Shown here one piece after another: positions 20,320-32,170 of a stretch of DNA of 64,000 bases (position 1 is the first letter of the stretch; every line of letters begins with the position of its first letter). Both the position numbers and the translations under genes were made by a program. The DNA is from Roridomyces roridus (lineage: Eukaryota; Basidiomycota; Agaricomycetes; Agaricales; Mycenaceae). The stretch spans positions 1,550,001 to 1,614,000 of the forward strand of contig JARKIF010000001.1 in assembly GCA_029378245.1 (NCBI GenBank), given 5' to 3'. A model generated the notes under the pieces. It saw only the letters and a list, made by a program, of their open reading frames with translations, was not told where the DNA came from and ran no database searches.

Positions 20320-22471
20320 TCACATCATCAACAAATCTTGATCGTAAGTACGACTGTAGACGACGGAGCCGTCTTTCTCGTTTTCAATCGAGTCTCTATC
20401 TTGCTTCCCGAGATTAACTTCCTCGAGATACGTTTCTTTGGCGGGGAACAATGTCGAAAGTCCCCAATAGAGGACACCGGCGACGAAGAACTAGAGCAAG
20501 CCAATCAACTGGGGAAGCCGGATAATCGTCGATTCTCACCCCGTACAACCACCCTATATCGAAAATTCTCGCCGCTTTCCCGACATTGATGCTGGGATTG
20601 ATGGAAGCGGCCAAACCGGGTAAACCTGGTGTCACGCTGAACAGCAAGGCTATTGCAGCTCGCCAGTTCTATGACGGCGTCAGATTCGATGACTCGCACT
20701 GAACGATAGCAACATACAATTCCGTTCCAGTAGTGATAGCGTCCGTTTGGATCGTACATGGCCGGGACATCCACTTTGCATTGATGGACGATCCAGTACT
20801 AGCCCAGGGTAAGTGGAATCCAGGATCGAAAGTGGAGAACACGTACGTCAATACACATTCTAAAGAACGTCAATATATGCAAAATTGGCTCAAGGCGACG
20901 ACTTACATTGCCGCAAACGGACCCAAAAAGATTGTATATCCCGACATGAAAGTCAAGAAACCCGGTGCACTCGAAAGAATCTCCCAAGGACAGAGAGCCC
21001 ATCCGCCAATGATGGCACACAGTACCTGGCCGCGTCGTATGTTGATGTATTTGGGGAGCAAGACAGTCATGTCGTTTGCAGCACTCAGCGAGTTAGCTGA
21101 GATGTTGGTTCCCAGAGCTACAGTGCCGATGAGCAATCGAGAGCACGAGTCAATGAGACGGACTCACTGGCAAGAGCAAAACTCAACGCGGCAAAGAAAG
21201 ACGCAGCACGCGAGTCCCAACGATCAATGAGCTGCAGAGGATCCCAGATGACCTCGCCGTACAGGACTTCCGAGGCGGATGCCACTGCAATGCCACAGAA
21301 TCCAGCCAAAGTAAAAGCTACAGGAATGACAAGCATTTGAACATATTGTGCTCGTTCATTCTTGGCGTATCGAGTGAAATCAGGGATATTAACGGCGAGG
21401 GTTGCATAAATGCCGAGGGCGCTGTTCAATGAGCTCAACCACGCCCAGCTGGCCGCGCTTCCGGAGAGTGTTGCGTGTTTCGGGACGAGACTGACGCTGG
21501 GAGGAGCTTCGTGCATCGCCCAAATCAACATCGCCAACCAGGTCGCGGGGACAATAGCGGCCTTGAGTACGAAGAGATAACGTATGCGTTGGGGAGATAC
21601 CAGCAAGAACGGCAGCTGGATGAGCCAGAATAAAACTAAGAACAGTCAGTTTGACCCACAAGAAGGGGGGAAATATTACAGTAGGACATCATTTGTACCG
21701 TGCTTATCCCAGCAGATTCCGGCAGACGGTTTGGAATACGGGCGATATGGCCTGGCCAGATTGCTTTGAGCATTACCAGGACACATTCGGAGCCAGTGTA
21801 CGACTGCAAAGGTCAGACGCGGAAGATAGAAAGCGTCAAGCTCACCTGGATTGCAAACCAGAACATGGAGAGTACCACCCGACTAACGACGGCAAAGTAG
21901 CTGAACCAAAAGCCGAATGACGACCTGGTGATGACCTGAGGAACATGAACGAGGGTCGAATAACATTGAGTTTCTCGTACTGGGAAAGCCACATGAAGCC
22001 GGGCACCAATGGTACCGTTTAGAACCTACTCTTGTCTGAATATTAAGTAGTCGCGATACTGCAGAAGCACGCACCATGACAGAGCCAATGATGATATGCC
22101 CGACCGCAATGGCAGGCAGAGCTTGTCTCCACGAAAGCCCAACCGCAATCATGGAACTTGCGAGCTCCCATGTAGCCGTATTGGTCTAAAACTGCCGCGT
22201 CCAGTCGGTGGTCAAAGGCCTTGGATGCACTCACAGCGTCAGAAATCCAATATGCAATGTAGTTCTGCAAGTCAGTCAACAAAATGACTCGAGTTCGAGT
22301 TCGAGTTCTTTTCCCACCCACCCAAGTGGTCCATGTTTGGAGCTCCGGCGGGACGGGGTCCATATCTCTGTTGCTCCGCGCCCATTTCGAATCCGAGGCA
22401 AACGTCGATGGTTCTGGCTCAAGCGCCAACGCCGACAAGCTCCAGCGCGATTTCGTACTAGGGCGGGACAT
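20320..22471 (-). CDS. NCS1 family nucleobase/allantoin/thiamine-type permease
   Basis: Plasma-membrane transporter of the nucleobase:cation symporter-1 family. Spliced reading from 22471: soluble head with NRDMDPVPPELQTWTTW, then NYIAYWISDATNTATWELASSM, WRQALPAIAVGHIIIGSVM, NGTIGARLHVAFPV, RSSFGFWFSYFAVVSRVVL, FAIQSYTGSECV, SLNSALGIYATLAVNIPDFTRYAK (NPDFTRYA-type motif), GTNISANSLSAANDMTVLLPKY, GPFAA and a tail ending YDQDLLMM. These match NCS1 helices in order. It is split into many short exons. The C-terminus carries KETYLEEVNLGKQ. Uracil, uridine, allantoin and thiamine are all transported by relatives; the sequence does not decide between them. Its stop lies 104 bp from the propeller gene's stop. 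Confidence 0.85.
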
Positions 22472-22641
22472 GGCAGTCTACTGCCAGGAACAGACGTGCC
22501 ATCCAAAGATACGAGATAAGAAGAGAATATAAAGAAGTGGAGAAGCACAGAAGCACGCGTTGGCGCGTCGCGGAAGGTCCACATGGGGTTACCCTGTCTT
22601 TCGTCCGACCATGTCCGATTTGGCGAAAGAACAGATTTCAT

Positions 22642-24040
22642 TCAATACACTTCATAGTATCCCGCCCCTTGTGTTCCCAAGTTACCCCCAGCTTGTGCAA
22701 GGATAATATCGAGCAACATGACGGATTGTGCACTGCGGGACCAGGTCTCGAAGAGCCACTGGCTAGCGCGCAAGTATCGTCTCTCGAGGTAGTCGACTAC
22801 ACGGTCGTTCTTCGGTTCTAGCTGCGGACCCCAGGTCACCCCGTCCCATTCTAAACCTCGGCACGGCTCTAGGTCATCTACCTCCCGGTACTCCATGCAG
22901 GGAAAGTCGGGCAACGAGATCCCAGCTCGATCGGCAAGCTCTTGAGCCCGACGATCTGCAGCGGCGCGGGTTGAAAACATGCGGTATAATCCCGCCGTCT
23001 TCCTGTCATCCAGTTTTCCTGCCCGATGCGCGTCGACGACACGTCGTACCATTCGATGACTCGTGGTTGTCAGTTCAAGTGGGCGCGCCTTTTCTGTCCA
23101 ATGCAATGCATATTGGTCGAGTGCCACGAGCTCTTCAGACTCCAGAGCCTCAGTGTTATTATGCTCTTCAACTTCATCCTCGATGTCGGAGCCGTCGAAC
23201 TCGGCGTCGTCGGGTGCAACAATATCCACATTCGGATTTAAACCAAAGAGCGTCCACCGACGTTGTGGCTCATCAAAGTTTTGGTTGTCGCCATCATACA
23301 ACGCCTCTGCGAATTTCTCGAAGGCTTCAATGAATTCGCCGACCAAGAGATGATGCTCGAAACCGTCGGAAGCGAAGCGTTCCAGAGCAACGGACGGTCC
23401 ACCCTGGACAGATCTAGAAGCGATGAGATTCCAGCGGGGAACAGTCGCAGTGCTCTCCCAGATGCCGGATGTGCCAGAGAGGATCGTTACAGATGCCTTG
23501 GCTTTTCTCAAGTGTCTGTCAACAGAACTTTGGTGGACCCAGGTACCTGTGCCTTCGGGTGTCGCACCACATTCGACGCGTTCACCTTCCCCGTGCCCGA
23601 AGAGCAGGACCAAGATATGGTCTTCGCACGAAGCGGACCTGGCATAAGCCGACAACCAGCTAAGGAAGGTCTGTCGGAGGGTGCCGCCGTCCGGCACGAT
23701 CGTGTACCACCGTGACGGACGTTCTTTCGAGACTTCAGGGTCAATGTCTGGAATAGCGAGTTTCAACTGTCTGAGCTTGTCGGAAGTGGGTAGATCCTTG
23801 CGCAAATTCCAGAGGGCGACGTTCAGGTCCACCTGGGTAAGCCATTGCTCATCCACACCCCCCGCGTACTTGCTGAATAGGTTGTGGAAAAAGACAAAGT
23901 CGGTGAGGAAGAACAGATTCTGGTCAAGTGAGTTTCCCGGTTCATCCAGTCGCGCCAAGATATACCTTGTCTATATGGTCGGAATCCCCGGGTGGTGTGC
24001 CCAGAAGCGCTACGATGTGAAGTTTGCCTGAGGAGGACAT
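22642..24040 (-). CDS. Caspase-like fold protein lacking a catalytic cysteine
   Basis: Two exons (24040-23966, 23919-22642; 46-nt intron) give about 450 residues. The start MSSSGKLHIVALLGTPPGDSDHIDK leads into a Rossmann-like caspase core. EDHILVLLFGHGEGE matches the catalytic-His strand of C14-like proteins, but the following strand, ASVTILSGTSGIWES, where a Cys would be expected in relatives (TxxSxxCxSG), has no cysteine. The C-terminal half (RAAADRRAQELADRAGISLPDFP, SQWLFETWSRSA) is alpha-helical and resembles uncharacterised basidiomycete proteins. I infer a non-proteolytic or pseudo-enzyme relative of the caspase fold; the function is unknown. Confidence 0.6.
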
Positions 24041-24148
24041 CTGGGAGAAGAGATGATTGATCCAGTGCCCCTATTCCCAAATTCTCGATTTCCTCGTACA
24101 ACAAGCGAACATTACATACGAATAATTACTGCTACATTAAATCTTGAG

Positions 24149-27100
24149 TTACATATCCCACTCATCCCACCGATTAAACGACTGGTGGTGCTCAACCGGC
24201 GCCGCAGTAGGCGGCCCCGCAATCTCTGCCGTCTCCTGCAAGTCTACAATCCTCTCACTCGTACCCGCCTCGTCGTCCCTCCCACCACGCATCGCCACCA
24301 AGATATGCGCCTCGGACGAGTGCAAAAGTCGTATATCATACCCCTCGATCACCTGAACGAGTAAACCGGTCAAGACACTCCGAATCTCGACGAAATTCGG
24401 CGAGAAAAGTAAGAGGTGCTGTCCGCGGGTGGCATAAGCGACTGCCTTGGACTCCCACCGGATGTAGCCACTGCTGCGAAGAGGAACGCCACGCCTCGAG
24501 ACATAGCATCCCATCGCTGCCAGAAATGTTAGTAAAACAGCGCAGAAATCAGCTGGGAATCCGTACAATCATAAACAGCAAGTAGTTCATTGTCAGTGCG
24601 ACGAACAAGTCCCAGAGGCTTGCAGCCCTCCAGACGCTTCTTGAGAGCAGCCATATCAGTGGCATTTGCCTTTGACTGGGTATCCGCAGTAAAGTCTGGC
24701 ACGAAAAGTATTGATTTGGTGATACTGAAAACAATGAATGATCGAGTGTGAGAAGAGGAAAGCAGGCGTACTCGAGTGGGTCCAGAATAAAAATACGGTC
24801 TTGCGTAGATACCGCGACGGTTTTCCGCAACCCCGTGATTTCATGGGCATCCTTGGGAACATATCCAGGCTACCATTTGCATCAGTCCATGCTCATGGAG
24901 AACGAGAACAACCCACGTCACCAAACGGCCGGAAATAGCGTGGAGAGGTGCGGCGCGTAGGCGTGGCAGGTGGTGCGTGATGCTCTCTGACTGCCTCAAG
25001 GACATGCAAATCAAGTGTGCTCTGAAAGACACGTTTCGAAGTATAAAGAACTATTCTTCGTGTCAGCCCGACCCCAATCAGAACAGAACAAGACTGACTG
25101 AGCAATCGATGTTCCATCTGAATGATTCGAGCAATCAGGACGTTGTTCGAGTTGTCGTGCTTCTCCATCGTCCCCACCAGAGTCTTTGGGTCTGCTTGGC
25201 CTAATGCCAGGCGTCCGAGAACATCCAGAGAATACGAAAGTAACGATGAGTCGTGATGTACAACAAATCGACCAAATGGCTTATTCGCGAGGGTCTCGAC
25301 AGCGAAAAGAGACGCCGGGCTGGAAGCCGTCAACGCTTTGCTGAAGTCTGGCAAAGATATAAGTGATATTCAGTAGGAGGTTCCGCAAATCCTACTTTCA
25401 TCCTCCCAGTGGCCAGCATAAACACCCGAAAAGCAGCCAACAGCGAGGAATTTTCTCCCATCACTCACTAGTTGGGTATTAACAGATTGAATCAAGAATG
25501 GAATAAAACGCACCAAATGGAGCGGCAGTCGTGATTCTACCGGTTGGCTTTGCGCCCTTTGTTCGTACGGTGGGTACCCGGAAAAATCGATCCGTCAGTG
25601 TATGCGGCTCGAAATACTAATGGCCAATTAAACATTGCGTGGAATATACCAAGGAGAACTCACCATATTAGCCTCCTGCCGTATCCGATGCAGCCCAATA
25701 GCCTCCTGTAGAACAGTATACCACCGTTTCCTCTCAGCCTCCGTAGACACATAAAGCGTGTATTTGCGGGATTTGCCGGATGCATGGCATATAACAAACG
25801 GATGCACAGAATGGAATTTGAGCCCGTCTCTGCGGTTATCCGGCGGTAAATTGAATGCTCCGAGGCGCAAATATGAAAGGGGTATCGGCTGATGGACCCG
25901 GTCAGCACGGAGAGCACTTTACAGCAATCGACGCACCCTGGAGACAAGGTATCGCTTTTTAACCCCATTAGCACGGATCTCCTCCCGAGTTAGTAGCAAG
26001 TAGTTATCAAGCAAAGCGGCCGTCAAGTCGACCCATGATGACAGACCACCTTCCGAGTTCCATCGAGCCACCGGAGCCAGACGAACAAGGTTCCGGGTAT
26101 CGACATACAGATCCATGTCCTTGAAACAAGTCAGAAAGATGGTAAATATAGTATCGAATTGACTTGCAATTATTTCGCCTCTCTGGAAGACGAGACTTTG
26201 ACACAGTTCCCAGAATTTCACCTTGTTTTCCGCAGCTTCGATGCCAGGTTGCGTGCTCTTGACGCAGGCCGTCAAGATATCAATGATCACGGGCAAAGTC
26301 TCCTTGTCCGGGTGAGCATCGTCCGTCAGCTTGAGGATTTGTTCCAGCAGGAGATTCAACCTCGGGAGACGGGTAACGGGGCGCGATAAAAATGTGGTCA
26401 TCTCCCGCTTCCGTATTCGAGGGTCACTGGACACGGATTGGATGAGAGTCTGGTAGGCCTTGTTCTGCATAAACTCTTTGCGGTGACGGGATTCCGCCAG
26501 AGGGTAGTTCTTGATGTATACGTCATAGCTCGTCAGAAACTGCTCGTTTAATGCCATGTCGAGGACAATGTCTGAAACGCTCTGGACGAGGGGATGTTGC
26601 TCGCGCTGTCTGGCGAACAAGGCACCCAGCATCGCATGATGCTGTGCGACAACCTCGTCGATATTGCCAAAGACTTCTTTGATGAATTTATTGAGGATGG
26701 ATTCTGGTATGACCGGCGGCGAGGCAGAACGCAGGCCGTCGATGAAGACGTCTCGGACGGCATCCAGGTCGGCGACATATTCCCGCTCGGCTTTGAAGAC
26801 CTCGAAGATGACTGACTGCCTTTGGACCTCTCGCTTCCCGAGAGCATCTCGAGCCTCTGTGGATACCAACTTGTACCATTCTGCGTCTGGTAGTCGTCCC
26901 GTCTGGAACAGATGGATTCCTTCCGCCGACTCGAGTCTGCAAACGATGAGAATTATCCATGGCAGCCAGAAAGCATAACACACGAGGCTTGAGACGGTTC
27001 ATGCGACGGATCTTCGCGAGATTCGGTGGGGTCACCATGCGACTAGAGTCGTGCATGAGTATATGAGAGAAAGCGAGCTGCACACAACGCACATCGGCGG

Positions 27101-27524
27101 AGCCGGAGGCATAGAAATCGCTATCATCGCCGTTCGTATAGTATGCGTCTGTCAACAAGGATGTCGTCGACGGGTCGCGTTGAAGTCGAAGATTGCCTGT
27201 TGGCCCAAGGTCGCTTTTGGAGTACCTGTGGCCAATTGACTGCATCGAGGCGCTGGCGGACGCTGAGCGGTAGATCTGTGGCTCTGGGAAGGGCATGAAG
27301 CCAGATTCAGCGACGCTGACGGAGCGACTCGGAGGAAGATTCGGGGGCGTTTGGTAGAGCGAATGCACGCGAGGTCGGGGAGTGCCCGAGGACGGGGACT
27401 CGGGATCGTAGTCATAAGGCGGCGGAGTGACCTGGATGGAGTATGAAGGCGATGGTGGCTCTGGGACACGAGCTCCTGGTGGCAGGGGAGGGATATCGAC
27501 ATGAGGGCGCCGGCGAGGATACAT
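24149..27524 (-). CDS. Rho guanine nucleotide exchange factor (DH-PH-CNH, Rom2-like)
   Basis: Exchange factor for a Rho1-type GTPase in cell-wall integrity signalling. Order from the start at 27524: proline/serine-rich head (PRRRPHVDIPPLPPG), the linker NLAKIRRMNRLKPRV, then a DH domain of about 200 residues (RQSVIFEVFKAEREYVADLD, FLSRPVTRLPRLNLLLEQIL, DNYLLLTRE), a PH domain (PFVICHASGKSRKYTLYVST, AERKRWYTVLQEAI), and a C-terminal citron-homology domain (ITTAAPFV, SDGRKFLAVGC, GVYAGHWEDE, LLSYSLDVLGRLALG, and the end WDEWDM). At least eight introns. The head is short for Rom2 relatives and no DEP domain is seen. One junction, before ESAEGIHL, uses a GTTATG donor. Confidence 0.87.
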
Positions 27525-27539
27525 AATCGCAGCCGTTAC

Positions 27540-27633
27540 ATCATCGATGGCGGTGTGATGCATGTGCGCGTAAACAACGCGCAAATAACACGTCTTCAAC
27601 CATCATGCATCTTGCATGCATCATGTCCGACTG
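27540..27633 (+). repeat. Partial copy of the RNase H2A gene 5' end
   Basis: This stretch repeats 28369-28447, the leader and first codons of the RNase H2A gene. Shared blocks are TGCGCGTAAACAAC, CACGT, TCTTCAACCA and ATGTCCGACT; the copy also holds a short insertion (CATCTTGCATGCATC) before the ATG. It lies just upstream of the Rho-GEF start and may now serve as its promoter. Confidence 0.6.
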
Positions 27634-27685
27634 GAGAGATGGGTTCAGCAACGGACTCCCGAGGGAGTCAACGGGCTTGTCCATA

Positions 27686-28351
27686 TTATCTCATGTATTC
27701 ATCTCGTGTGGTTATCGTCCCCGTCCTCGTTCCACTCTTCTTGTCCATAAACTGCAACTGTTTAGACCCTGCCGTCCTCTCCTCCTCCATAAACCTCGCT
27801 GCGAAATCATCCTTATCCTTGTATTCCCACATGTACCTGCTCACGAACCCATCGTCGTACGAATAATACTTGCCACCTGCAGCGAATACGAACCACTCTC
27901 CCCCGTCCCCAGGGAGAAAGAGGATGGGCTCGACGGGATCCGTGATCCCAAAGTCCTCCGCCAAAATACCCTCAATACATGTGTTCCACGGTTGAGTGAA
28001 ATGGTGCTCGGCGACATCCAACATGTCCGGAGATGTAAACAGGTCAAGGCCGTCCCAGACTTCCCAATCTGTGCTCCATTTCCAAGGAGGGTTGCTGGTG
28101 GTAAACCAGTTCTTGTAGATGTGCGAGTAATCGGGTCGTGAAGGGAACGCCACAGCAGGCTCGGTGGTCTGGCACTCGAAAGGCTCGCGACGCGCAGCAA
28201 GGTGAGCCTGGTGAGGCCGACGGATAGTAGGTCGAGTCCGTCGAGTCCTCATCCCACGGAACGAGGCAGCCCTACCGAAGCTGTTAGGTTGGATACAAGA
28301 CAGGGATACTCGCGGAATAGAATAGGCGGCACGAAGGTGGAAGTGGAACAT
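27686..28351 (-). CDS. Unknown protein with mitochondrial-type presequence
   Basis: Single-exon frame of 221 residues. The first ~55 residues carry many Arg/His and no acidic residues (MFHFHLRAAYSIPRV, then RGMRTRRTRPTIRRP), which looks like a mitochondrial targeting sequence (inference). The body is Trp/Tyr/Asp-rich: SHIYKNWFTTSNPPWKWSTDW, WNTCIEGILAEDFG, EPILFLPGDGGEWFVFAAG, YSYDDGFVSRYMWEY. I do not recognise a family. Codon use and lack of stops support a real gene. It is transcribed away from RNase H2A with only 83 bp between start codons. Confidence 0.6.
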   Translation of the reverse strand: MFHFHLRAAYSIPRVSLSCIQPNSFGRAASFRGMRTRRTRPTIRRPHQAHLAARREPFECQTTEPAVAFPSRPDYSHIYKNWFTTSNPPWKWSTDWEVWDGLDLFTSPDMLDVAEHHFTQPWNTCIEGILAEDFGITDPVEPILFLPGDGGEWFVFAAGGKYYSYDDGFVSRYMWEYKDKDDFAARFMEEERTAGSKQLQFMDKKSGTRTGTITTRDEYMR

Positions 28352-28434
28352 GCAAGGAATTGTCTTACGTCATCCATCGCTGTTTGATGTCTGCGCGTAA
28401 ACAACACGCAAACAACACGTCGTCTTCAACCACC

Positions 28435-29434
28435 ATGTCCGACTCAGACTCTGCTCCAGCTCCGGTGATACCCTCTGCCCCAGGCCCATCCACACCCCTC
28501 ATCGCTTCATACACATACCACAGCGCGTTGCCAACCGCGTCAGGCCCATACATGCTGGGGGTGGACGAAGCAGGCCGCGGACCTGTCCTGGGTCCCCTCG
28601 TCTACGGAGTCGCATACTGCCCGGTCTCCTACACCGATGACCTAGAAAACCTCGGCTTCGCAGACTCCAAAACACTCACAGCCGAAACACGGTCATCCCT
28701 GCTCGACACGCTGAGTTCAGACCCAGCCAATCTCGGGTGGTCCGTGCGGGTCATCAGCCCCAAAGCCATCTCCGACGGCATGCTCCGCCGCCCGCCCACA
28801 AATCTCAACGCCCAATCACGCGACGCCACCTTCCTGTTAATCCAAGAGGTCCTCGACAAAGGAATTGAACTGTCCGAGGTGCGTTCATTCTACACTGCCC
28901 GTCGTCCACCGACCAAACGCACAGGTCTTTGTCGACGCTCTGGGCACAACAACAACATATCAAGCCGAACTTTCATCCCGCTTCCCGGGCATCAACTTTA
29001 CAGTCGAAAGCAAAGCAGACGACAAGTTCAAAATCGTCGGCGCCGCCAGCGTAGCCGCCAAAGTCACGCGAGACGCGTGCATCGAGGGTTGGGTGTTTGA
29101 AGAAACCAGCGGCAAGTGGGAGGCGGAGCTCGCTTCTGGGTATCCTTCAGACCCCAAAACGAAAGCATGGCTGCGCGAGTCACTCGAGCCAGTGTTTGGC
29201 TTTCCCGGTATCGTCAGATTCTCGTGGTCGACGGTCAAAGTTCTACTGGAAAAGGAGGGCAAGGCAGTCAATTGGTCCGTGCTTTCCCTCACGTTGAGCA
29301 CTGTCTAAACTATCACCAGGATCGACGACGGCCAAGCCTCCCTCATCGCGGCGTTTGAAAACGCGAAGGGCCGAGAAAAAGACAGATGCGCCGTAGCAAA
29401 AGATTTAGGACTCAAAAGTGTCGCAATATTATAA
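28435..29434 (+). CDS. RNH201: Ribonuclease H2 catalytic subunit A
   Basis: Removes ribonucleotides and RNA primers from DNA in the nucleus. Start ATG at 28435 (MSDSDSAPAP). Introns lie near 28879-28924 and 29273-29321. Active-site blocks are YMLGVDEAGRGPVLGPLVYG (first two acidic residues), LGFADSKTLTAETR, NAQSRDATFLLI, VFVDALGTTTTYQ (catalytic Asp), VESKADDKFKIVGAASVAAKVTRD (DSKF-type and AAKVTRD) and SGYPSDPKTKAWL. The C-terminus ends LGLKSVAIL. Length of about 300 residues is normal. The Rho-GEF promoter carries a partial copy of this gene's 5' end. The stop is 23 bp from the convergent GT61 stop. Confidence 0.93.
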
Positions 29435-29457
29435 AATACATACAAACCCAAGAAACC

Positions 29458-31418
29458 CTAATCCTCATGCTTGTCGTGCACCGGACTGAAATCGTCCATC
29501 GGCTGCCCCGCCTCCCTCGCATCCACATGCTCCTCTATTAACCGCGCCACGACACGCCCGTCCACGGGGATGTTCGGCCCATGGAACCCGTCTGGGTAAT
29601 TTGGCAGGGTCGGCTCGTGCGGATGCGTAAAATACCTGCATCAAGTTCAGTCGGGATTTTGCTGAATCAGATGATGAACCTACGTATCATTCCAAACGGA
29701 ATAATGCCTCATCCCCAAAGACCTGCTGGTCCACTCATAATCTCGGGCGAAACCATCAGGATGAAGATTTCAATGACCGCAGAGACTCGCGTGGGCTTCA
29801 TGAGGACCTGGTACGTGTGAGCATCCAGTAGATAGTCCAGAGAATAGACGCACGAGATGTGTCAGACCTAGATAACAGGGTCAGGCCAGGAATGCGAACA
29901 GAAAAGAAAAGAGTCACCGTTTCCATGGACTCCGAGCATGATCTGAATTCGTTAGCATCGAACGCATGAATCAGAAGAAGAAACGCACCGTACTCCTCCC
30001 AGCAACCCGTACCTGCTCATCCAGTGTCAACTGCTCCGCATGGACGTCGTTGAACTCCCAATCTCCACCCTCCGCATTCTTCCTCTCGACCAACTCCTCC
30101 ATCGCGTTGATGAGACCACGATTGTCTTCGTCAGTAAGATGCCGCCGCGTCCCTTGTCGATTGATATACGTGATCACAATCCTGTCCGGCACTTGCAGCT
30201 CTTCATGTAGCTCTTCAAGCGGCTCGCCCCCCGCGTATCGGAGCAGTGCAGCACGCATGCTCGCCCACCAATTGCCTATGAGGTCAATCTTGCCATGCAG
30301 AGCCATTTCTGTCCATGCCTCCGCCGAGGTGCGCTGAGTGTACCACCCGCAGACGGGGCCTCGAAAAGATGCACTTCTGTCCGTCAACAAAACCAACGGA
30401 AAGTGCCATGCTCTCTCCAGATGCGTGTTCGTCGTGGCATTGACGCGGTCCATCCAGTCCTTGCGGACCTCCACGGTCAGAGAAGGGAACACGGCGCGCA
30501 TGAAATACCCGTTGAAGCCTGGGGCATCACGCCAACCATCTACGTCCGTGTGGATGAAGATGGCGCGGTCGATTTTTGGTGTGGTTGTTGAAATGAATGG
30601 AGAGTTGAAGGAAGGGTCGGGGTAAGGAGTGGAAGCGGGCCGGTCTGATAGCGTCCCGTCAGCGAATGCGCCATAGAGAAAAGCCCAGGAGCCGAACATG
30701 AGTTCAGCCACAAAGTGGAAATCTGGAAAGTGTCAGTGAAAGAAGGACAAGGGCGGTTCCACGCATACAATCTGAATAAAAGTTAGGCCTATTCAGACAC
30801 ACAGGAATACACATACGATTCAAAAATTGACTGGGGTCGTTGAATAAGAGCTGCGGTCCAATGAGCTACAACAAAGTGAAGAAAAGAAGAGCTCACCGTA
30901 GTCCCCTCCACCGTAGACACTCTATTCCTCCCCCCAGACCCTTTTTCAACGCCCCACCTCGCCCTGGCCTCCTCAGGCGAGATGAACGCCATGTCACGGT
31001 CAGTAGGTATCCGTTCAGGATCGTTGGTGAGATTGCCCGGCAGCCCAGTGCTCGTCATGAGTCTGAACTCTGGGAATGTGGAACGCTCCGAGTCCGGTGT
31101 GAGGATAAGCAGTGCGCCTTTTGCCATGTAGATATTCCTGAAAATCGTCCATCCAGGTGCATGTGCGACGATGGACGTTTCCGGTAGATCTTGAACGACG
31201 CCTAGGTCCAACGACGACGCGGTCGCCTGGGGCGCAGAGAGTTCCGTCTTGGTGACCGTCTCGGTGACAGTCTGCAAGGCGAAATTCAAGTTGGTGTCGT
31301 CGTCAATGATGATTGAGGGGCTTGCGCTTCGCGACTCGGACACGAAAGCAGAGAAAAGGTAGAAGCATGACGCGCCGACGAGAAGTAAAATCGCGTCGCG
31401 GCGCACTCGAGAGCCCAT
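29458..31418 (-). CDS. GT61-family glycosyltransferase (type II membrane protein), with one frame break
   Basis: Likely Golgi/ER glycosyltransferase of family 61 (DUF563/EOGT-like). MGSRVRRDAILLLVGASCFYLFSAFV is a cytosolic Arg stub plus signal anchor. The luminal part includes RFIIRLYFHFVAELMFGSWAF, FIHTDVDGWRDAPGFNGYFMRAVFP, DRIVITYINRQGTRRHLTDEDN and the family hallmark IMLGVHGNGLTHLVLMKP across two introns, then ARDYEWTSRSLGMRHYSVWNDTYF and a C-terminal tail ending DKHED. Near 29758-29766 one base is missing between VIEIF and DGFARDYEW; the literal frame would stop soon after. The catalytic His-containing motif lies before the break. Donor and acceptor sugars are unknown. Confidence 0.82.
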
Positions 31419-31639
31419 GCCGGGGTAGAAGGAAAGGACGAAATTTGTTGCGCCCCTGAATGTAGCACAAAATTAAACAGGCACAAGCGCAGTTGCCAAA
31501 CGTGATGCCTGCTTTCTTTCGACTCAGACCGAATGGAAAATCGTCCTCAAAGAGTATTCCCATGATTTTCTCCGGATTTTAGAAGACATTTGAGTGACTA
31601 GCTCTCTCTCGATTCGTTTCAACAATTTGATGGCAACTA

Positions 31640-32165
31640 CTGCTCCTGGAACCAACGGAACGGTTGTGGTGCCACTGGATTTCTCTCCCAATGCTCGTGT
31701 CCATCTCGTATTGTATATGTTCTATCGCCAACTCGTCCTGCTCATGGCTGTTCACTCATGAATGAGCAACCGGTAAAACAGCGAAAACATTCACGCACGT
31801 AATTTCGAATTTTCGACATGCTCGGCCAGTTCCGAGAGCATCCAAGCTTTCTCAGAGCCTAAACATAAGTTGCACCTATACATAGTCGCGGATTCCCAGA
31901 GGCTTCCAAGGAACTCGGAGAACTGGTGCTTCTCCAGTTTTGCGAAAGCAAGTTCTTCCTCGCCCTGCAAACGCTTCCAAACAGGATGTCGTCCAACCCA
32001 CAAGAGTGATTCGCCTGAAAAATCATCAGGCAAAGAACCCCGACTCGCCCACCACTCCAGACAACTTCCGGCCTGTCGGGAAAGCACTGAGAGGTTGACG
32101 ACACTGAGGCTCCCACTTGCGGGCCAGCACCAGGAGGAACTCCAGAGGTGGTCGGATTCTTCCAC
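31640..32165 (-). pseudogene. Stranded 3' end of an F-box gene copy
   Basis: Matches only the tail of the F-box gene at 33491-36052: VWKRLQGEEELAFAKLEKHQF and YRCNLCLGSEKAW.LSELAEHV against VWKRLQPEEELDIEELEKRNF and YECNLCLDSEKAWTLPRLAEHV. Similarity continues into the DNA beyond (ACTCGTCCTG.TCATGGCTGTT at 31733-31753 and 33571-33591). No F-box or middle region is present, so it is a truncated duplicate. Confidence 0.65.
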
Positions 32166-32170
32166 AGTGA

